Shown here piece after piece: positions 1 through 8,162 of a DNA stretch of 64,000 nucleotides; position 1 is the first letter of the stretch, and each line of letters opens with the position of its first letter. The stretch lies in the NCBI RefSeq assembly GCF_015712065.1, contig NZ_JACFYZ010000006.1, positions 186,001 to 250,000 on the forward strand. The letters are read 5' to 3'. The position numbers were made by a program, and so were the translations under genes. The notes under the pieces are model-generated. The model was not told the origin of the DNA. It made no database searches and saw only the letters and a program-made list of their open reading frames with translations. Source of the stretch: Ectopseudomonas chengduensis (GTDB lineage Bacteria > Pseudomonadota > Gammaproteobacteria > Pseudomonadales > Pseudomonadaceae).

Positions 1-2
1 GC

Positions 3-83
3 AACGAATACCATCCGGTGGTCGCCGCGCGAGCATTCAAGGCGATGAACGATCTGTTCGATGAGGTATTCGCCGAGCAGTGA
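3..83 (+). CDS. C-terminal fragment of an unidentified protein
   Basis: An open frame enters from the left edge and ends with TGA, giving the last 26 residues of a protein (NEYHPVVAARAF..., ending DEVFAEQ). The tail is acidic and probably helical. A strong terminator follows 28 bases after the stop, which supports this being the real end of a gene. The fragment is too short for me to assign a family. Confidence 0.5.
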   Translation, partial: NEYHPVVAARAFKAMNDLFDEVFAEQ

Positions 84-110
84 CGCCAGGTTTGCGATGC
101 GTTGAACGAA

Positions 111-140
111 AGGCTGCGCCCGATGGGCGCAGCCTTTTTT
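111..140 (+). terminator. Rho-independent terminator
   Basis: A perfect 11-bp stem (AGGCTGCGCCC / GGGCGCAGCCT) with a 3-base loop is followed by five T. It ends the gene entering from the left edge. The opposing DUF4394 gene also stops just beside it. Confidence 0.9.
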
Positions 141-144
141 CATC

Positions 145-924
145 TTACTTCGCGGGCAGCACGGCGATGTCGATGATGCCGTCCGGCAGATCGGCGACGT
201 CGCCCAGGGTGGTGGGCTTGCCGCTGGTCAGATCCAGCTGGTGTAGGGTCTTGCCGGTCAATACGTAGGCGGTGTTGCCACCCTTGCCGTCGCTGGCGAT
301 ATCCAGCGCAGCTGCCTTGAGGCCATCGGCGACCTTGCCGACCAGTTGCTGCACGCCATCGTTTGGCGGGTTCTGCAGCATCAGGCTGCTGCTGGCCAGG
401 TCGATGTTGTACAGCGCCGTGCTCTGCGTACCGGCATAGGAATTGGTGTAGGCGCCGGCGACGACCTTGGGTTGCTTGCCCGCGTAGGGGCCGTCGGTGG
501 CGTAGGCGACCTTGCCGTCTACGGCCACTTCACCGGTATCGACGTTTACCCGCAGGCTGGTGCCGTCCGGGCCGAGCAGGCGCAGGCGGTCGGCCACCGG
601 GTTGAAATCGACCACCGCCTGGCCGCTGCCGGACAGCGCAGTTTGCAGCTTGCTACCTGCAGTTGCTTTACCGCTTGTGGCGTCCAGGGTGTAGAGCTGA
701 TCGGTACCGCTGAGGGCGTAGAGCTGACCGCTGGCCGGACGCACATCCAGGCCGCGCAGGTCGCTGGCGCCACTGACCGCCATGCTGGCGGTGACCTTGA
801 GGCTGGCGACATCGACCTTGAACAGCTTGCCATCGGCGCCCAGTGCGAGCAGTTCGGTGGCGCTGGCGGCACCTGCGCTCAGGGTCAGCAGGCTGGCGGT
901 GCAAAGGGTAGTGATGCGTTTCAT
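145..924 (-). CDS. DUF4394 domain-containing exported protein
   Basis: 259 residues. It starts with a typical Sec signal peptide (basic MKR, hydrophobic core, cleavage expected after ...AGAASA near residue 22), so the protein is probably periplasmic. The mature part has repeated short beta-rich units (LYALSGTDQLYTLD, LRLLGPDGTSLRVN, ALYNID, LHQLDL), as expected of the beta-propeller-like DUF4394 family, whose function is unknown. It lies downstream of an ECF sigma/anti-sigma pair on the same strand but has its own leader. That leader contains a promoter-like motif shared with the sigma gene (1007-1036) and a GAAGCCGGC/GCCGGCTTC hairpin at 958-977. I infer it is a target of that sigma factor. 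The family call is confident; the role is unknown. Confidence 0.85.
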   Translation of the reverse strand: MKRITTLCTASLLTLSAGAASATELLALGADGKLFKVDVASLKVTASMAVSGASDLRGLDVRPASGQLYALSGTDQLYTLDATSGKATAGSKLQTALSGSGQAVVDFNPVADRLRLLGPDGTSLRVNVDTGEVAVDGKVAYATDGPYAGKQPKVVAGAYTNSYAGTQSTALYNIDLASSSLMLQNPPNDGVQQLVGKVADGLKAAALDIASDGKGGNTAYVLTGKTLHQLDLTSGKPTTLGDVADLPDGIIDIAVLPAK

Positions 925-1006
925 GGTTGTTCCTCATAAAGGTTTCAGCATCGAGACGAAGCCGGCTGGCCGGCTTCGCAGGTGCCTCGACGAAACACCT
1001 GTGAGC

Positions 1007-1036
1007 TATACCCGCGAGGAACGGAGTTGGATGTCG
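1007..1036 (-). promoter_or_regulatory. Putative ECF-type promoter of the DUF4394 gene
   Basis: Read on the minus strand the site is CGACATCCA, 13 bases, then CGGGTATA. The same two blocks with the same 13-base spacing occur upstream of the ECF sigma gene (2404-2433), and I see little other similarity between the two regions. Viewed as NNATCC-N18-TATA it resembles the TGATCC-N18-TAAG-like promoters I remember for RpoE/ChrR-type ECF factors. The right block lies about 83 bases before the ATG. Confidence 0.6.
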
Positions 1037-1108
1037 GCGGAGGAAAATATTTTTTCCGCAGGGTAATCGGGGGTGGAAAGGCTACCGGCCATGTGGCCGG
1101 CAACCCAC

Positions 1109-1822
1109 TCAGTTGGCGCTGGCCAGCACGGCGCGACCGATATACAGCACCGGGCCGCTGGGGCGGTTGTAGGGCGAGCCGCCGGCCGGTTCCAGTGTTA
1201 GCTCGAAGAGTTGCCCCGGCTGCACCGCGCCGATCTGTTCGGCAGGCAGGCGCAGCGGCTGGCCAGCCTCGACCAGGCCCAGCGAGCGTGGGCCGTCGGC
1301 CGGATCGATCAGCGTCCAGAATTGCAAGTCGCGACCTTCAGGGACCTGATCGGCGACCAGCGGATCGAGCGAGAGCGTGCCATCGCTGCTGACCTGGATC
1401 ACCCAACCGGGTTTGGCCGCTTCGCCTGGCTGCTGCAGCACCACGGTATAGCGTTCTCCGGCGATATCCGGGGTGCGCAGCAGCGGCATCAGCACGGCGA
1501 CCAGCAGCGCCATGGCCAGCGCGGCGGCAGTCAAGCGCCAGGTCAGCAGGCTGTTCCACCAGTTGGCCAGCGGGCTCGGATGTGGCTCAACGTGCAGGCC
1601 CAGACTCTGCCGAATACGTGCCCAGAGTGCCGGGGAGGGCGCATGTGCCGGTAGCTGGTCGCTCAGTTCGAGAAAGTGTCGTTCCCATTCCAGGGCCATA
1701 CGAGCGGCACTCTCATCCTCTTCGAGCAACTGGCGCACCTCGGCCGCTTCATGCTCATCGAGCAAGCCGAGCAGGTATTCGCCAATCAGGGCACGGCGTT
1801 CTTCGGGTTCGTGAGGAATCAT
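1109..1822 (-). CDS. Anti-sigma factor, RskA-like
   Basis: 237 residues from the ATG at 1822. That ATG overlaps the TGA of the sigma gene (ATGA), with AGGAG ten bases upstream; a GTG four codons earlier is too close to this Shine-Dalgarno. The N-terminal ~90 residues are acidic and helical (EYLLGLLDEHEAAEVRQLLE...ALEWERHF), matching a sigma-binding anti-sigma domain. One transmembrane segment follows at about residues 100-120. The rest would be a periplasmic domain of the RskA C-terminal type. No zinc-binding HxxxCxxC motif is visible, so it is not a ZAS/ChrR anti-sigma. Overlap with the sigma gene implies coupled translation and stoichiometric control. A weak CCGGCCA/TGGCCGG hairpin just past the stop (1085-1100) may end the transcript. 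Confidence 0.85.
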   Translation of the reverse strand: MIPHEPEERRALIGEYLLGLLDEHEAAEVRQLLEEDESAARMALEWERHFLELSDQLPAHAPSPALWARIRQSLGLHVEPHPSPLANWWNSLLTWRLTAAALAMALLVAVLMPLLRTPDIAGERYTVVLQQPGEAAKPGWVIQVSSDGTLSLDPLVADQVPEGRDLQFWTLIDPADGPRSLGLVEAGQPLRLPAEQIGAVQPGQLFELTLEPAGGSPYNRPSGPVLYIGRAVLASAN

Positions 1823-2367
1823 GCTTGCAGACACTCCTGCAGCGCGCGCAGGCCGGCGCGGATACGGCCTTTGATGGTGCCCAGCGGTGTGCTCAGGCGG
1901 CTGGCGATCTGCTCGTGGGTCAGGCCACGGTAGAACGCCAGCAGGATCGGATGGCGGCGCGGCCTTTCCAGGCGCTGCAGGCAGCGACGCAGCAGGCGCT
2001 GCTCGGATTGCTCCAGCGCCTGTGCTTCGGCCTGCGGGCTGTCGTCGAGCACACGTTCGATGAAGTCATCGTCCACTTCGGCATGCCGGTTGCCACTGCG
2101 TAGGGCATTGAGTACGCGATAGCGCAGGATGCTATGCACCCAGGCGCGACCGCTGCCCAGTTCGCGCCTATAGCGCGCGGCGTGCTGCCAGATACGCACG
2201 AAAGCGTCGTGCAGACAGTCCTCGGCAATATCACGGCGGCCCAGCATGCTGATGGCCAGGCCGAGCAATTGCCCGGCCTCTTGCCGGTAGAGCGTCTGGA
2301 AGGCACGTTCGTCGCCGCGTGCGCAGGCTTCCAGGGTGCTTTCGTAATCGAACTCGCGATCTGCCAT
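1819..2367 (-). CDS. ECF-family RNA polymerase sigma factor
   Basis: 182 residues, the usual ECF size. Region 2 is recognisable at about residues 20-90 (AFQTLYRQEAGQLLGLAISML, then AEDCLHDAFVRIWQHA). Region 4 lies at about 120-178 with the helix-turn-helix core LTHEQIASRLSTPLGTIKGRI. It directs RNA polymerase to a small set of promoters and is probably held by the membrane anti-sigma encoded immediately downstream. The promoter-like motif at 2404-2433 ends 37 bases before the ATG and is repeated before the DUF4394 gene, pointing to autoregulation plus at least one target. The inducing signal cannot be read from the sequence. Confidence 0.9.
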   Translation of the reverse strand: MADREFDYESTLEACARGDERAFQTLYRQEAGQLLGLAISMLGRRDIAEDCLHDAFVRIWQHAARYRRELGSGRAWVHSILRYRVLNALRSGNRHAEVDDDFIERVLDDSPQAEAQALEQSEQRLLRRCLQRLERPRRHPILLAFYRGLTHEQIASRLSTPLGTIKGRIRAGLRALQECLQA

Positions 2368-2403
2368 GGGTCATCCGTTGGCCTGAGAAATCCGCATGCA
2401 GCT

Positions 2404-2433
2404 TATACCCGGCTACTGCGCTTCTGGATCACG
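2404..2433 (-). promoter_or_regulatory. Putative autoregulatory promoter of the ECF sigma gene
   Basis: On the minus strand the site is CGTGATCCA, 13 bases, CGGGTATA. It contains TGATCC followed after 18 bases by TATAAG, close to the RpoE/ChrR-type ECF consensus as I remember it. The two blocks and their spacing are shared with 1007-1036. Confidence 0.6.
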
Positions 2434-2486
2434 CACAGGTAACAAAAAACTGCGAAGGCGTTGCAATGCATTCAATGGGTGAGGCT

Positions 2487-3299
2487 TCAGGGCTGAGCCT
2501 GGGCGTAGGCCTCGTCGAGTGAAACCCAGCGCTGCAGCGGGCCCTTGCGCGAGGCGTAGCGAATCTGTAGCCAGCGTCCCTGCTGATCCAGGACTTCGCA
2601 GACGTCCCCTTCGATCAGGTAGGCCTTGGTCCGGCTGTTTTCTTCAGGGCGTGCGTGGAGATAAAGACGTGGGGCGGGCACAGTCCAGGTAATTGGCTGA
2701 TCACCGTCGTCGACCGCGCGGCTGGCGATGACCCGGCCTTGAGGGTCGAGTGTTTTCTCGAACACAGGAAAAAACACAGGTGCATCCGGATCGTAGTCGT
2801 GACGTACTTGCAGCGTCTTGTACAGCCAGGGGGCACCGGATTCAGCGAAGCGATAGGCGTCGTAGTACCAGCGTGGTCCGCTGCGGCAGTGGCTGTAGAG
2901 CGCTCGTTCCTCACTGTCGGGCTGCAGCTCCGACAGCCATGCGCAATTGACGCGTTCCATCAGCGCAGGCGGTATCTGCAACTGCTCGAAACGGCGCAGG
3001 GCCGGGCGGTAGAGGTAAACGTGGTAGGCGGAGTTGACCATCCCGGCCGGCACGCGAATCGCCAGATCCGGATGGCCGTCGAAATCGTAGTCCTCGACGG
3101 CGAAGCTCGGCGGTTCTGCGTCGTTGCCTTCGGGGATGCTTAGTTCCAGATGGCTGCCGTCGGGTTGCAGCAGAAAATAGCCTTCGCCTTGCTGTTGTAC
3201 CTGGGCATGCCGCCCGGGCTCAGGTTCGAAACGGGGTAGATCAGCCAGGGCCAATGTGGGCAACAGCAGCAGGACAGCGAGGGGGCGATACGAGGGCAA
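2487..3299 (-). CDS. Exported protein with a C-terminal SH3-like region
   Basis: There is no usable ATG. I chose the TTG at 3299 because AAAGGA lies eight bases upstream and a signal peptide follows (LAVLLLLPTLALA). A TTG at 3317 would add six residues. The protein is about 270 residues. The segment VEDYDFDGHPDLAIRV near residue 75 looks like an FG-GAP/EF-type acidic repeat, as in XAC2610-like proteins. The last 60 residues (VCEVLDQQGRWLQIRYASRKGPLQRWVSLDEA) look like a bacterial SH3 fold, often used for cell-wall or peptide binding. It is followed by pirin on the same strand but separated by a hairpin (ACAGGCGC/GCGCCTGT), so it is probably transcribed on its own. The function is unknown. Confidence 0.75.
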   Translation of the reverse strand: MPSYRPLAVLLLLPTLALADLPRFEPEPGRHAQVQQQGEGYFLLQPDGSHLELSIPEGNDAEPPSFAVEDYDFDGHPDLAIRVPAGMVNSAYHVYLYRPALRRFEQLQIPPALMERVNCAWLSELQPDSEERALYSHCRSGPRWYYDAYRFAESGAPWLYKTLQVRHDYDPDAPVFFPVFEKTLDPQGRVIASRAVDDGDQPITWTVPAPRLYLHARPEENSRTKAYLIEGDVCEVLDQQGRWLQIRYASRKGPLQRWVSLDEAYAQAQP

Positions 3300-3358
3300 G
3301 AGGGCAATCCTTTGCAAGCGACAGGCGCCTTTGCGCGCCTGTCATTGATGGAGCGGTT

Positions 3359-4219
3359 TCAGCGTGGCAGTTCGATGCGCGTGGTTTCGCCTGGTACTTG
3401 CGGCCAGTCGCCCGCGGCCCAGCGCTGGCGCGCCTGGTCGATCAGCTCCGAGCTGGTGGCGACGAAGTTCCAGTTGATTCGCCGTGGGCCAACGGGTTCG
3501 CCGCCGATCAGGGCCAGGTGGCATTCGCCGCAGGCGCTGAGCACGGGCGTTTCGCCTGCCGGGATCACGGCCATGGTGTGCCGGGGCAGGGGCTCGCCAT
3601 CCAGCTCGGCCTCGCCATCGATCAGGTACAGGGCTCGTTCGCTGTGCTCGGTGGGTATCAGCAGGTTGGCACCGGCGGCCAGGCGCAGCTCGGCATACAG
3701 GGTCGGTGAGCGAACCGGTACTGGTGATTCGAGGCAGAAACCACTGCCGGCGATCAGGGTGATCTGCACGCCCATGGCTTCGCTGCGGGGTAGCGAAGCG
3801 GCGGGGTGATGGCTATAAGCCGGTTCGCACTGTTCCTCGGCTTCTGGCAAAGCCAGCCATACCTGCAGACCGTGGGCTCGCTTGTTCTGTCCGAGCTGCT
3901 CGGGCGGCGTACGTTCGACATGGGCGACGGCGCGCCCTGCGGTCATCCAGCTGACATCACCGGGGCCCACCAGTTGGTCCGAACCCAGGCTGTCCTTGTG
4001 CTGCAGCTGGCCTTCGAACAGGTAGGTGAGGGTGGATAGGCCGATATGCGGATGCTGGGCAATGTTCATGCCTTTGCCGGCCGGGTAGTCATGCTCCAGC
4101 ATGTGATCGAAGAACACGAAGGGGCCGATGCTGCGAAAGCGTGCCGAGGGCAGGGGACGCAGAATCGGTTGGCCGGAAATGTCCTCGGCGCGCGGGCGGA
4201 TCAGCTGTAACTCGCTCAT
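3359..4219 (-). CDS. Pirin family protein
   Basis: 286 residues from the ATG at 4219, which overlaps the stop of the upstream OsmC gene (ATGA). The N-terminal cupin carries the pirin signature: FFDHMLEHDYPAG, then HPHIGLSTLTYLFEGQ and HKDSLGSDQLV, whose histidines bind a metal ion in characterised pirins. A second cupin-like half follows. Bacterial pirins are cytoplasmic and have been linked to quercetinase activity or to modulation of partner enzymes, but no substrate can be assigned here. Translational coupling to OsmC suggests a joint stress-related unit. Confidence 0.9.
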   Translation of the reverse strand: MSELQLIRPRAEDISGQPILRPLPSARFRSIGPFVFFDHMLEHDYPAGKGMNIAQHPHIGLSTLTYLFEGQLQHKDSLGSDQLVGPGDVSWMTAGRAVAHVERTPPEQLGQNKRAHGLQVWLALPEAEEQCEPAYSHHPAASLPRSEAMGVQITLIAGSGFCLESPVPVRSPTLYAELRLAAGANLLIPTEHSERALYLIDGEAELDGEPLPRHTMAVIPAGETPVLSACGECHLALIGGEPVGPRRINWNFVATSSELIDQARQRWAAGDWPQVPGETTRIELPR

Positions 4220-4617
4220 GCCGGAGCTCCCGCCAGGCGGGTCTCGATCTGGATGTCGGTGGTGGTCATCAGCTTGTGGATCGGACATTTGTCCGCCACG
4301 CGCAGCAGTTGCTGGCGCTGCGTCTCGTCCAATGGCCCCCTGAGCGCCAGGTCGACGATCAGGCGGTAGTTGCCCTGACGCTCCTCGCTGTCGTCACGCT
4401 CGACGTGCACGTCGATGCCTTCCAGCGGGAGGCCGCGTTGGCGCGCATAGAGCAGCAGGGTCATGGCCTTGCAGGTGCCAAGGGCTGCGTCGAACAGATC
4501 ATGCGGTTCCGGTCCGGCGCCATCCCCGCCCTGCTCGGGCGAGACGTCGCCGATGAGCTGGTGCGAGCCGATTTCGATCTGCTGCTGCAGGCCCTTGTTG
4601 TTGTGAATACGGATCAT
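4216..4617 (-). CDS. OsmC family peroxiredoxin-like protein
   Basis: 133 residues starting at the ATG at 4617, chosen because AAGGGAAG sits just upstream; a longer reading to 4680 lacks this support. The two family cysteines are present: Cys49 in LGTCKAMTLL and Cys111 in DKCPIHK. In OsmC/Ohr proteins these reduce peroxides. The spacing and the CPIH motif fit the OsmC/YhfA branch rather than Ohr. The protein would be cytoplasmic. It is the first gene of a two-gene unit with pirin. Confidence 0.9.
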   Translation of the reverse strand: MIRIHNNKGLQQQIEIGSHQLIGDVSPEQGGDGAGPEPHDLFDAALGTCKAMTLLLYARQRGLPLEGIDVHVERDDSEERQGNYRLIVDLALRGPLDETQRQQLLRVADKCPIHKLMTTTDIQIETRLAGAPA

Positions 4618-4676
4618 GGCGCTTCCCTTGAGGTGTGACGAATCGACAGTGGCCAGCCTAGCCCAGCCCGCACCGA

Positions 4677-6071
4677 TCACACCAGCGCCGAGAGCCTCAC
4701 GTCCGCTCCCAGCACACGCAGGAGTTGCCCGCGCTCATCGACAATGGGGACTGAAACGGTAAAGCAGAAGTCGTCTGTGGCCGAGGAGCGGTAGACCTGA
4801 GTGATATGACTCTCCATGCGCTCGGCCACGGCGCGGAACCAGGGGCGTTGGCTCCAGTCGCGGCCGCGACAGCTGGCATCCTCACCGTGCGCCACATCGG
4901 CGGCGAAGACGTTCTCGGAAATCTGCACGCCGCGGCTGTCTACCAGGTAGAACAGCTCGAAACGGCTGTCGCGCGTCAGCGTATCGGCAAGCAGTCGTTC
5001 GGCCGCTGTCACGTCGCTGGCCAGCTCGGGGCGTTTGGCCAGTTGTTCGACGCTGGCGCGCACGGCTGCGTGAATTTCCAGACGGAAGTCGCCGAGCCCG
5101 GCGAGCAGGCGATCACCGTCTTCGCGCACGGCCTTGCTGTGATGCAGCACCTGACCTGCCTTGCCAAGCAGCTCGCCAGCGACCTGGGCGATGTTTTGCA
5201 CATCGCCGTTGATCGAGCGCACCGCCTGGCCGATCTGCTCGGTGCCGGCGGCGATCTGGCCGACCTGAGCGTCCAGGCGATCCATGGCCTGGCGCGTGCT
5301 TTCCAGTCCGCCGCTGACGGCGAGAATGCCGGTGCGGCCGTCGGCCACCGCCTGGTTCATGTGCTGGCCGGCACTGCCGAGCTGCTGCATGCCTTCGCGG
5401 AAACGCTCGATGATGCCACTGACCTGGCCGGTGGCATCGGTGGTATGGCCAGCCAAACGCCGCACTTCCTCGGCGACCACGGCGAAGCCCCGACCATGTT
5501 CACCCGCGCGTGCGGCCTCGATGGCGGCGTTCAGGGCGAGCAGATTGGTCTGTTGGGAGATGCTGGCGATCACGCCGATGACCTTGCTCACTTCATCGAG
5601 CTGTCCGGCCAGGTGCTGGATCACCTGAGCCAGTTGCGCCTCGCTGGCGTCGATCACTTCGACCTGCCGTAGTACCGCCTGGCCGCTTTGCTGGCATTGG
5701 TTGAGGGTGGCGGAAACCTCGGCGGACAAGCGCGCAACTTCGCCGGCACCGGGCACCAGTTCGGCGTCCAGTGTGGTGGTGACCTGCTCGCTGGCGCTGG
5801 CGATCAGCTCCGAGGATTGCGCCAGCGTCTGTCCGCTTTGTTGGTTGGCAGCGGCGATGCGCGCCAGTTGTGGCGCATGCGCGGCGATGCCGACAGCGGC
5901 GCCGAGGCTGGCGCGGATACGTTGCTGGAGGCCGGCGCTGAAATCATTCAGGCGCACCATCCACTGGTAGTCCTCCGGGAGGCGAGTGGTGAGGTCGTGC
6001 TGTTGGAACAAAGCGTCCAATGCGGCCTCGTCCTGGGCCTTGCGGGCTGGCTTGCGCAGCAACTGCAACAT
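4677..6071 (-). CDS. Soluble methyl-accepting chemotaxis protein with a C-terminal Cache-like domain
   Basis: 464 residues with no signal peptide and no transmembrane segment. The signalling domain is in the middle: the hairpin tip [41 protein letters not shown] lies at about residues 165-205, with only a short coiled region on either side. Residues about 340-464 read as a PDC/Cache fold ([51 protein letters not shown]). Such domains normally sit outside the cell, so here the sensor would be cytoplasmic and follow the signalling domain. It probably couples an internal metabolite or metal to a chemosensory array. The stop lies 60 bases before the OsmC start. Confidence 0.9.
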   Translation of the reverse strand: MLQLLRKPARKAQDEAALDALFQQHDLTTRLPEDYQWMVRLNDFSAGLQQRIRASLGAAVGIAAHAPQLARIAAANQQSGQTLAQSSELIASASEQVTTTLDAELVPGAGEVARLSAEVSATLNQCQQSGQAVLRQVEVIDASEAQLAQVIQHLAGQLDEVSKVIGVIASISQQTNLLALNAAIEAARAGEHGRGFAVVAEEVRRLAGHTTDATGQVSGIIERFREGMQQLGSAGQHMNQAVADGRTGILAVSGGLESTRQAMDRLDAQVGQIAAGTEQIGQAVRSINGDVQNIAQVAGELLGKAGQVLHHSKAVREDGDRLLAGLGDFRLEIHAAVRASVEQLAKRPELASDVTAAERLLADTLTRDSRFELFYLVDSRGVQISENVFAADVAHGEDASCRGRDWSQRPWFRAVAERMESHITQVYRSSATDDFCFTVSVPIVDERGQLLRVLGADVRLSALV

Positions 6072-6300
6072 GGTGATTCCCCTGTCTGGTCTACCTCGGA
6101 CACTGCAAGCGAGGTGCCATCATTGGTTGACGTACCCATGGCCGTTTCAGGCCGTTAGCCAGCTATTAATGTTCCGGCTTGGTGCGGCCTCTGGTTGCAT
6201 GCTTCTTTTGAGGGCGCTGATGCGAATGGCATGGGGTGATCTCCGAACTTGCCGGGCCGCTCGGCGGTCTATGCTGCTCGTACCGTCAGGAGGACTCGCC

Positions 6301-7329
6301 TTGCTCACATCTCGAACGATGCCATGGATACTCACGCTCAGTGCCGTTATCGTCTGCAGCGCCCAGGCCCGCGAATACCGCTACAGCGACGCCCACCTGC
6401 ACTACGTCGACTTCTTCCAGGAAAGCGCCGGCATGGACGAACTGCTGGAGAAGATGGCGGAAAACAACGTCGATCATGTGATGTTCTCCGGTATTCCGGT
6501 GGCCAAGAAGTGGGACGAGGACGAGCCCAAGCGCCCGCGTTATTACGCAGGTGATGACGCCAATGCCTATTGGTACAGCGCTACCGACGTGTTCATCGCG
6601 GCCGCCTACAAGCGTCTGCCCGCCGAGCAGCGCAAGCGCTTCCATCCGTTTCTTTCCGGCTTCAATCCCAACGACAAGAACGCCGATGCGCATATCCGCC
6701 GTATGCTCGAGCTGGACCCTGGCCTGTGGCAGGGCATCGGCGAGGTCTTCACCCGACATGACGATCTCACCGCGCTGATTCATGGCAGTGCGCCGCGCGC
6801 CAGCAACGAAGCGCTGGCGCGGGTTTTTCATCTGGCCGCCGAGTACGACCTGCCGGTGATGCTGCATTCGAACATCACCTCCAAGCGTGAGCGTGAGCCG
6901 ATCTATCTGCAGGAAATCGAGGCGCCGCTGCGCAACCATCCGCATGTGCGTTTCATCTGGGCGCATGCCGGTACCAGTGCCGAGATTCATCGTCATCAGG
7001 AGAAGCTCGACTTCCTTCTGGAGACGGTCGAACGCATGCTCGGTCAGTACCCCAACCTGTATATCGACCTGTCCTGGACCATGCTGCGTCCCTATCTGCT
7101 CGACGAGAACGGTGCACCTGATGCGAAGTGGGTGCATCTGGTCAGCAGTTATCCGGAGCGCTTCATGCTGGGCTCGGATGTGGTCGGCCGTTTCGGCAGT
7201 CTGGGCGAGTACATGAAGGGCTTCGACCCGTTTCTCGATGCCTTGCCAGAGGACGTCGCGCACAAGGTGGCGCGCGACAACTTTCTTTCCGTGTTGCCGC
7301 GCAAGGTGCAGGCCGAGTTGGACCGCTAA
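6301..7329 (+). CDS. Exported amidohydrolase-family metal-dependent hydrolase
   Basis: 342 residues if translation starts at the TTG at 6301. This start is preferred because a full AGGAGG lies seven bases upstream and a signal peptide follows (MPWILTLSAVIVCSAQA). The first internal ATG (6331) would cut into the N-region of the signal and has no ribosome binding site. The mature protein opens with YSDAHLHYVDF, whose HxH is the first metal ligand pair of the amidohydrolase TIM barrel. Further candidates are VMLHSN and FIWAHAGTS (histidines), and LGSDVVGRFG (aspartate). The periplasmic location is an inference from the signal. The substrate is unknown. Confidence 0.85.
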   Translation: MLTSRTMPWILTLSAVIVCSAQAREYRYSDAHLHYVDFFQESAGMDELLEKMAENNVDHVMFSGIPVAKKWDEDEPKRPRYYAGDDANAYWYSATDVFIAAAYKRLPAEQRKRFHPFLSGFNPNDKNADAHIRRMLELDPGLWQGIGEVFTRHDDLTALIHGSAPRASNEALARVFHLAAEYDLPVMLHSNITSKREREPIYLQEIEAPLRNHPHVRFIWAHAGTSAEIHRHQEKLDFLLETVERMLGQYPNLYIDLSWTMLRPYLLDENGAPDAKWVHLVSSYPERFMLGSDVVGRFGSLGEYMKGFDPFLDALPEDVAHKVARDNFLSVLPRKVQAELDR

Positions 7330-7395
7330 CGTATCTGTCATCAGGCTGTCACTCGGGCGTCATAGGCTCGCGCTCATCTCAACGAGGAGCGCACC

Positions 7396-7860
7396 ATGCA
7401 TTACACCCGAGTGGCCATGATGGCCGGTCTATTCGCCTGGGCAGGTCTGAGCCAGGCTGACATCCGTGTCGAAGGACCGGTGGAATACGGCATCTTCAGC
7501 AGCCAGTATCAGGACTACCAGCCCGGCGAGCGGGTGCTGACCCGCAGCAACCAGGAAATCGAGCGCACCGAGCAGATTCCCGCCAAGCTCGGTACCAAGT
7601 TCGGCATGCGCTACAGCCTCGCCGGCAAGCGCGAGGGCGATACGCCGCTGACGTTGTTGTACCTCACGCCCGGCGTGGTCACCCCGGATGGTCAGCGTCA
7701 TGACAAGTTCGAAGTGCAGCAGAAGCTGGTAGTCGGTGCGCCGCAGGACGTGATGGCCTTCGAATTCACCGAACACCACGAAGTGGTGCCCGGTGAATGG
7801 CATTTCATCGTCTATCAGGGAGATCGCAAGCTGGCCGAACAACGTTTCACTGTGCGCTGA
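7396..7860 (+). CDS. DUF3859 domain-containing exported protein
   Basis: 154 residues starting ATG with GAGGAG upstream. The signal peptide MHYTRVAMMAGLFAWAGLSQA is followed by a beta-rich domain (VEGPVEYGIFSS..., EIERTEQIPAKLGTKFGMRYSL, VPGEWHFIVYQGDRKLAEQRFTV) matching the DUF3859 family. That family is small, periplasmic and of unknown function. It lies 66 bases after the hydrolase gene and converges directly on the dgkA remnant, with no base between the two stops. Confidence 0.85.
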   Translation: MHYTRVAMMAGLFAWAGLSQADIRVEGPVEYGIFSSQYQDYQPGERVLTRSNQEIERTEQIPAKLGTKFGMRYSLAGKREGDTPLTLLYLTPGVVTPDGQRHDKFEVQQKLVVGAPQDVMAFEFTEHHEVVPGEWHFIVYQGDRKLAEQRFTVR

Positions 7861-8162
7861 TCAGAGCAGGATGATCGCCCAGGTCAGGGTGATCATCAGC
7901 AGCGCGACCATTTGCGCTGCCCATGTCCTTGGTCTGTTTGGACAGCGGGTGCAGGTTCAGAGAGATGCGGTCAGCCACCGCCGTGATGGCGGAATTGAGC
8001 AGTTCCACCACCAGCGCCAATGGCGGCACCATCACCAGGTTCAACCAGCTGGCGGAACACAGCTTCGCCCTGGTAGGCGGCGCGCAGCCCGGCGAGCGAA
8101 TATGCGCGCCAGGTCGCGATGGCCCTTGAACGACAGCGCATTCAGACCGGGGTGTCGCTCAT
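7861..8162 (-). pseudogene. dgkA: Degraded diacylglycerol kinase gene
   Basis: Pieces of DgkA are recognisable in different frames: SLAGLRAAYQGEAVFRQLV, then NLVMVPPLALVVELLNSAI...DRISLNLHPLSKQTKDMGSA, then QMVALLMITLTWAIILL. The ATG frame stops after six codons. At least three further frame changes or deletions follow, including loss of about 20 codons between MVP and LALVVELL and a small deletion after DMGSA. The catalytic glutamate after NSAI is replaced by threonine (ITAVAD instead of IEAVVD). An intact protein would be an inner-membrane kinase recycling diacylglycerol to phosphatidate. The start overlaps the stop of inaA, so it was once the last gene of that operon. Confidence 0.85.

Noticed and set aside
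3322..3343. ACAGGCGC/GCGCCTGT hairpin between pirin and the SH3-like gene as a terminator
   Set aside because: No T-tract follows on the minus strand, so a terminator call is not supported; noted only as a hairpin.
6286..7341. Open frame opposite the amidohydrolase gene
   Set aside because: The forward strand encodes a family-recognisable hydrolase with signal peptide; the reverse frame has no motif or start signal.
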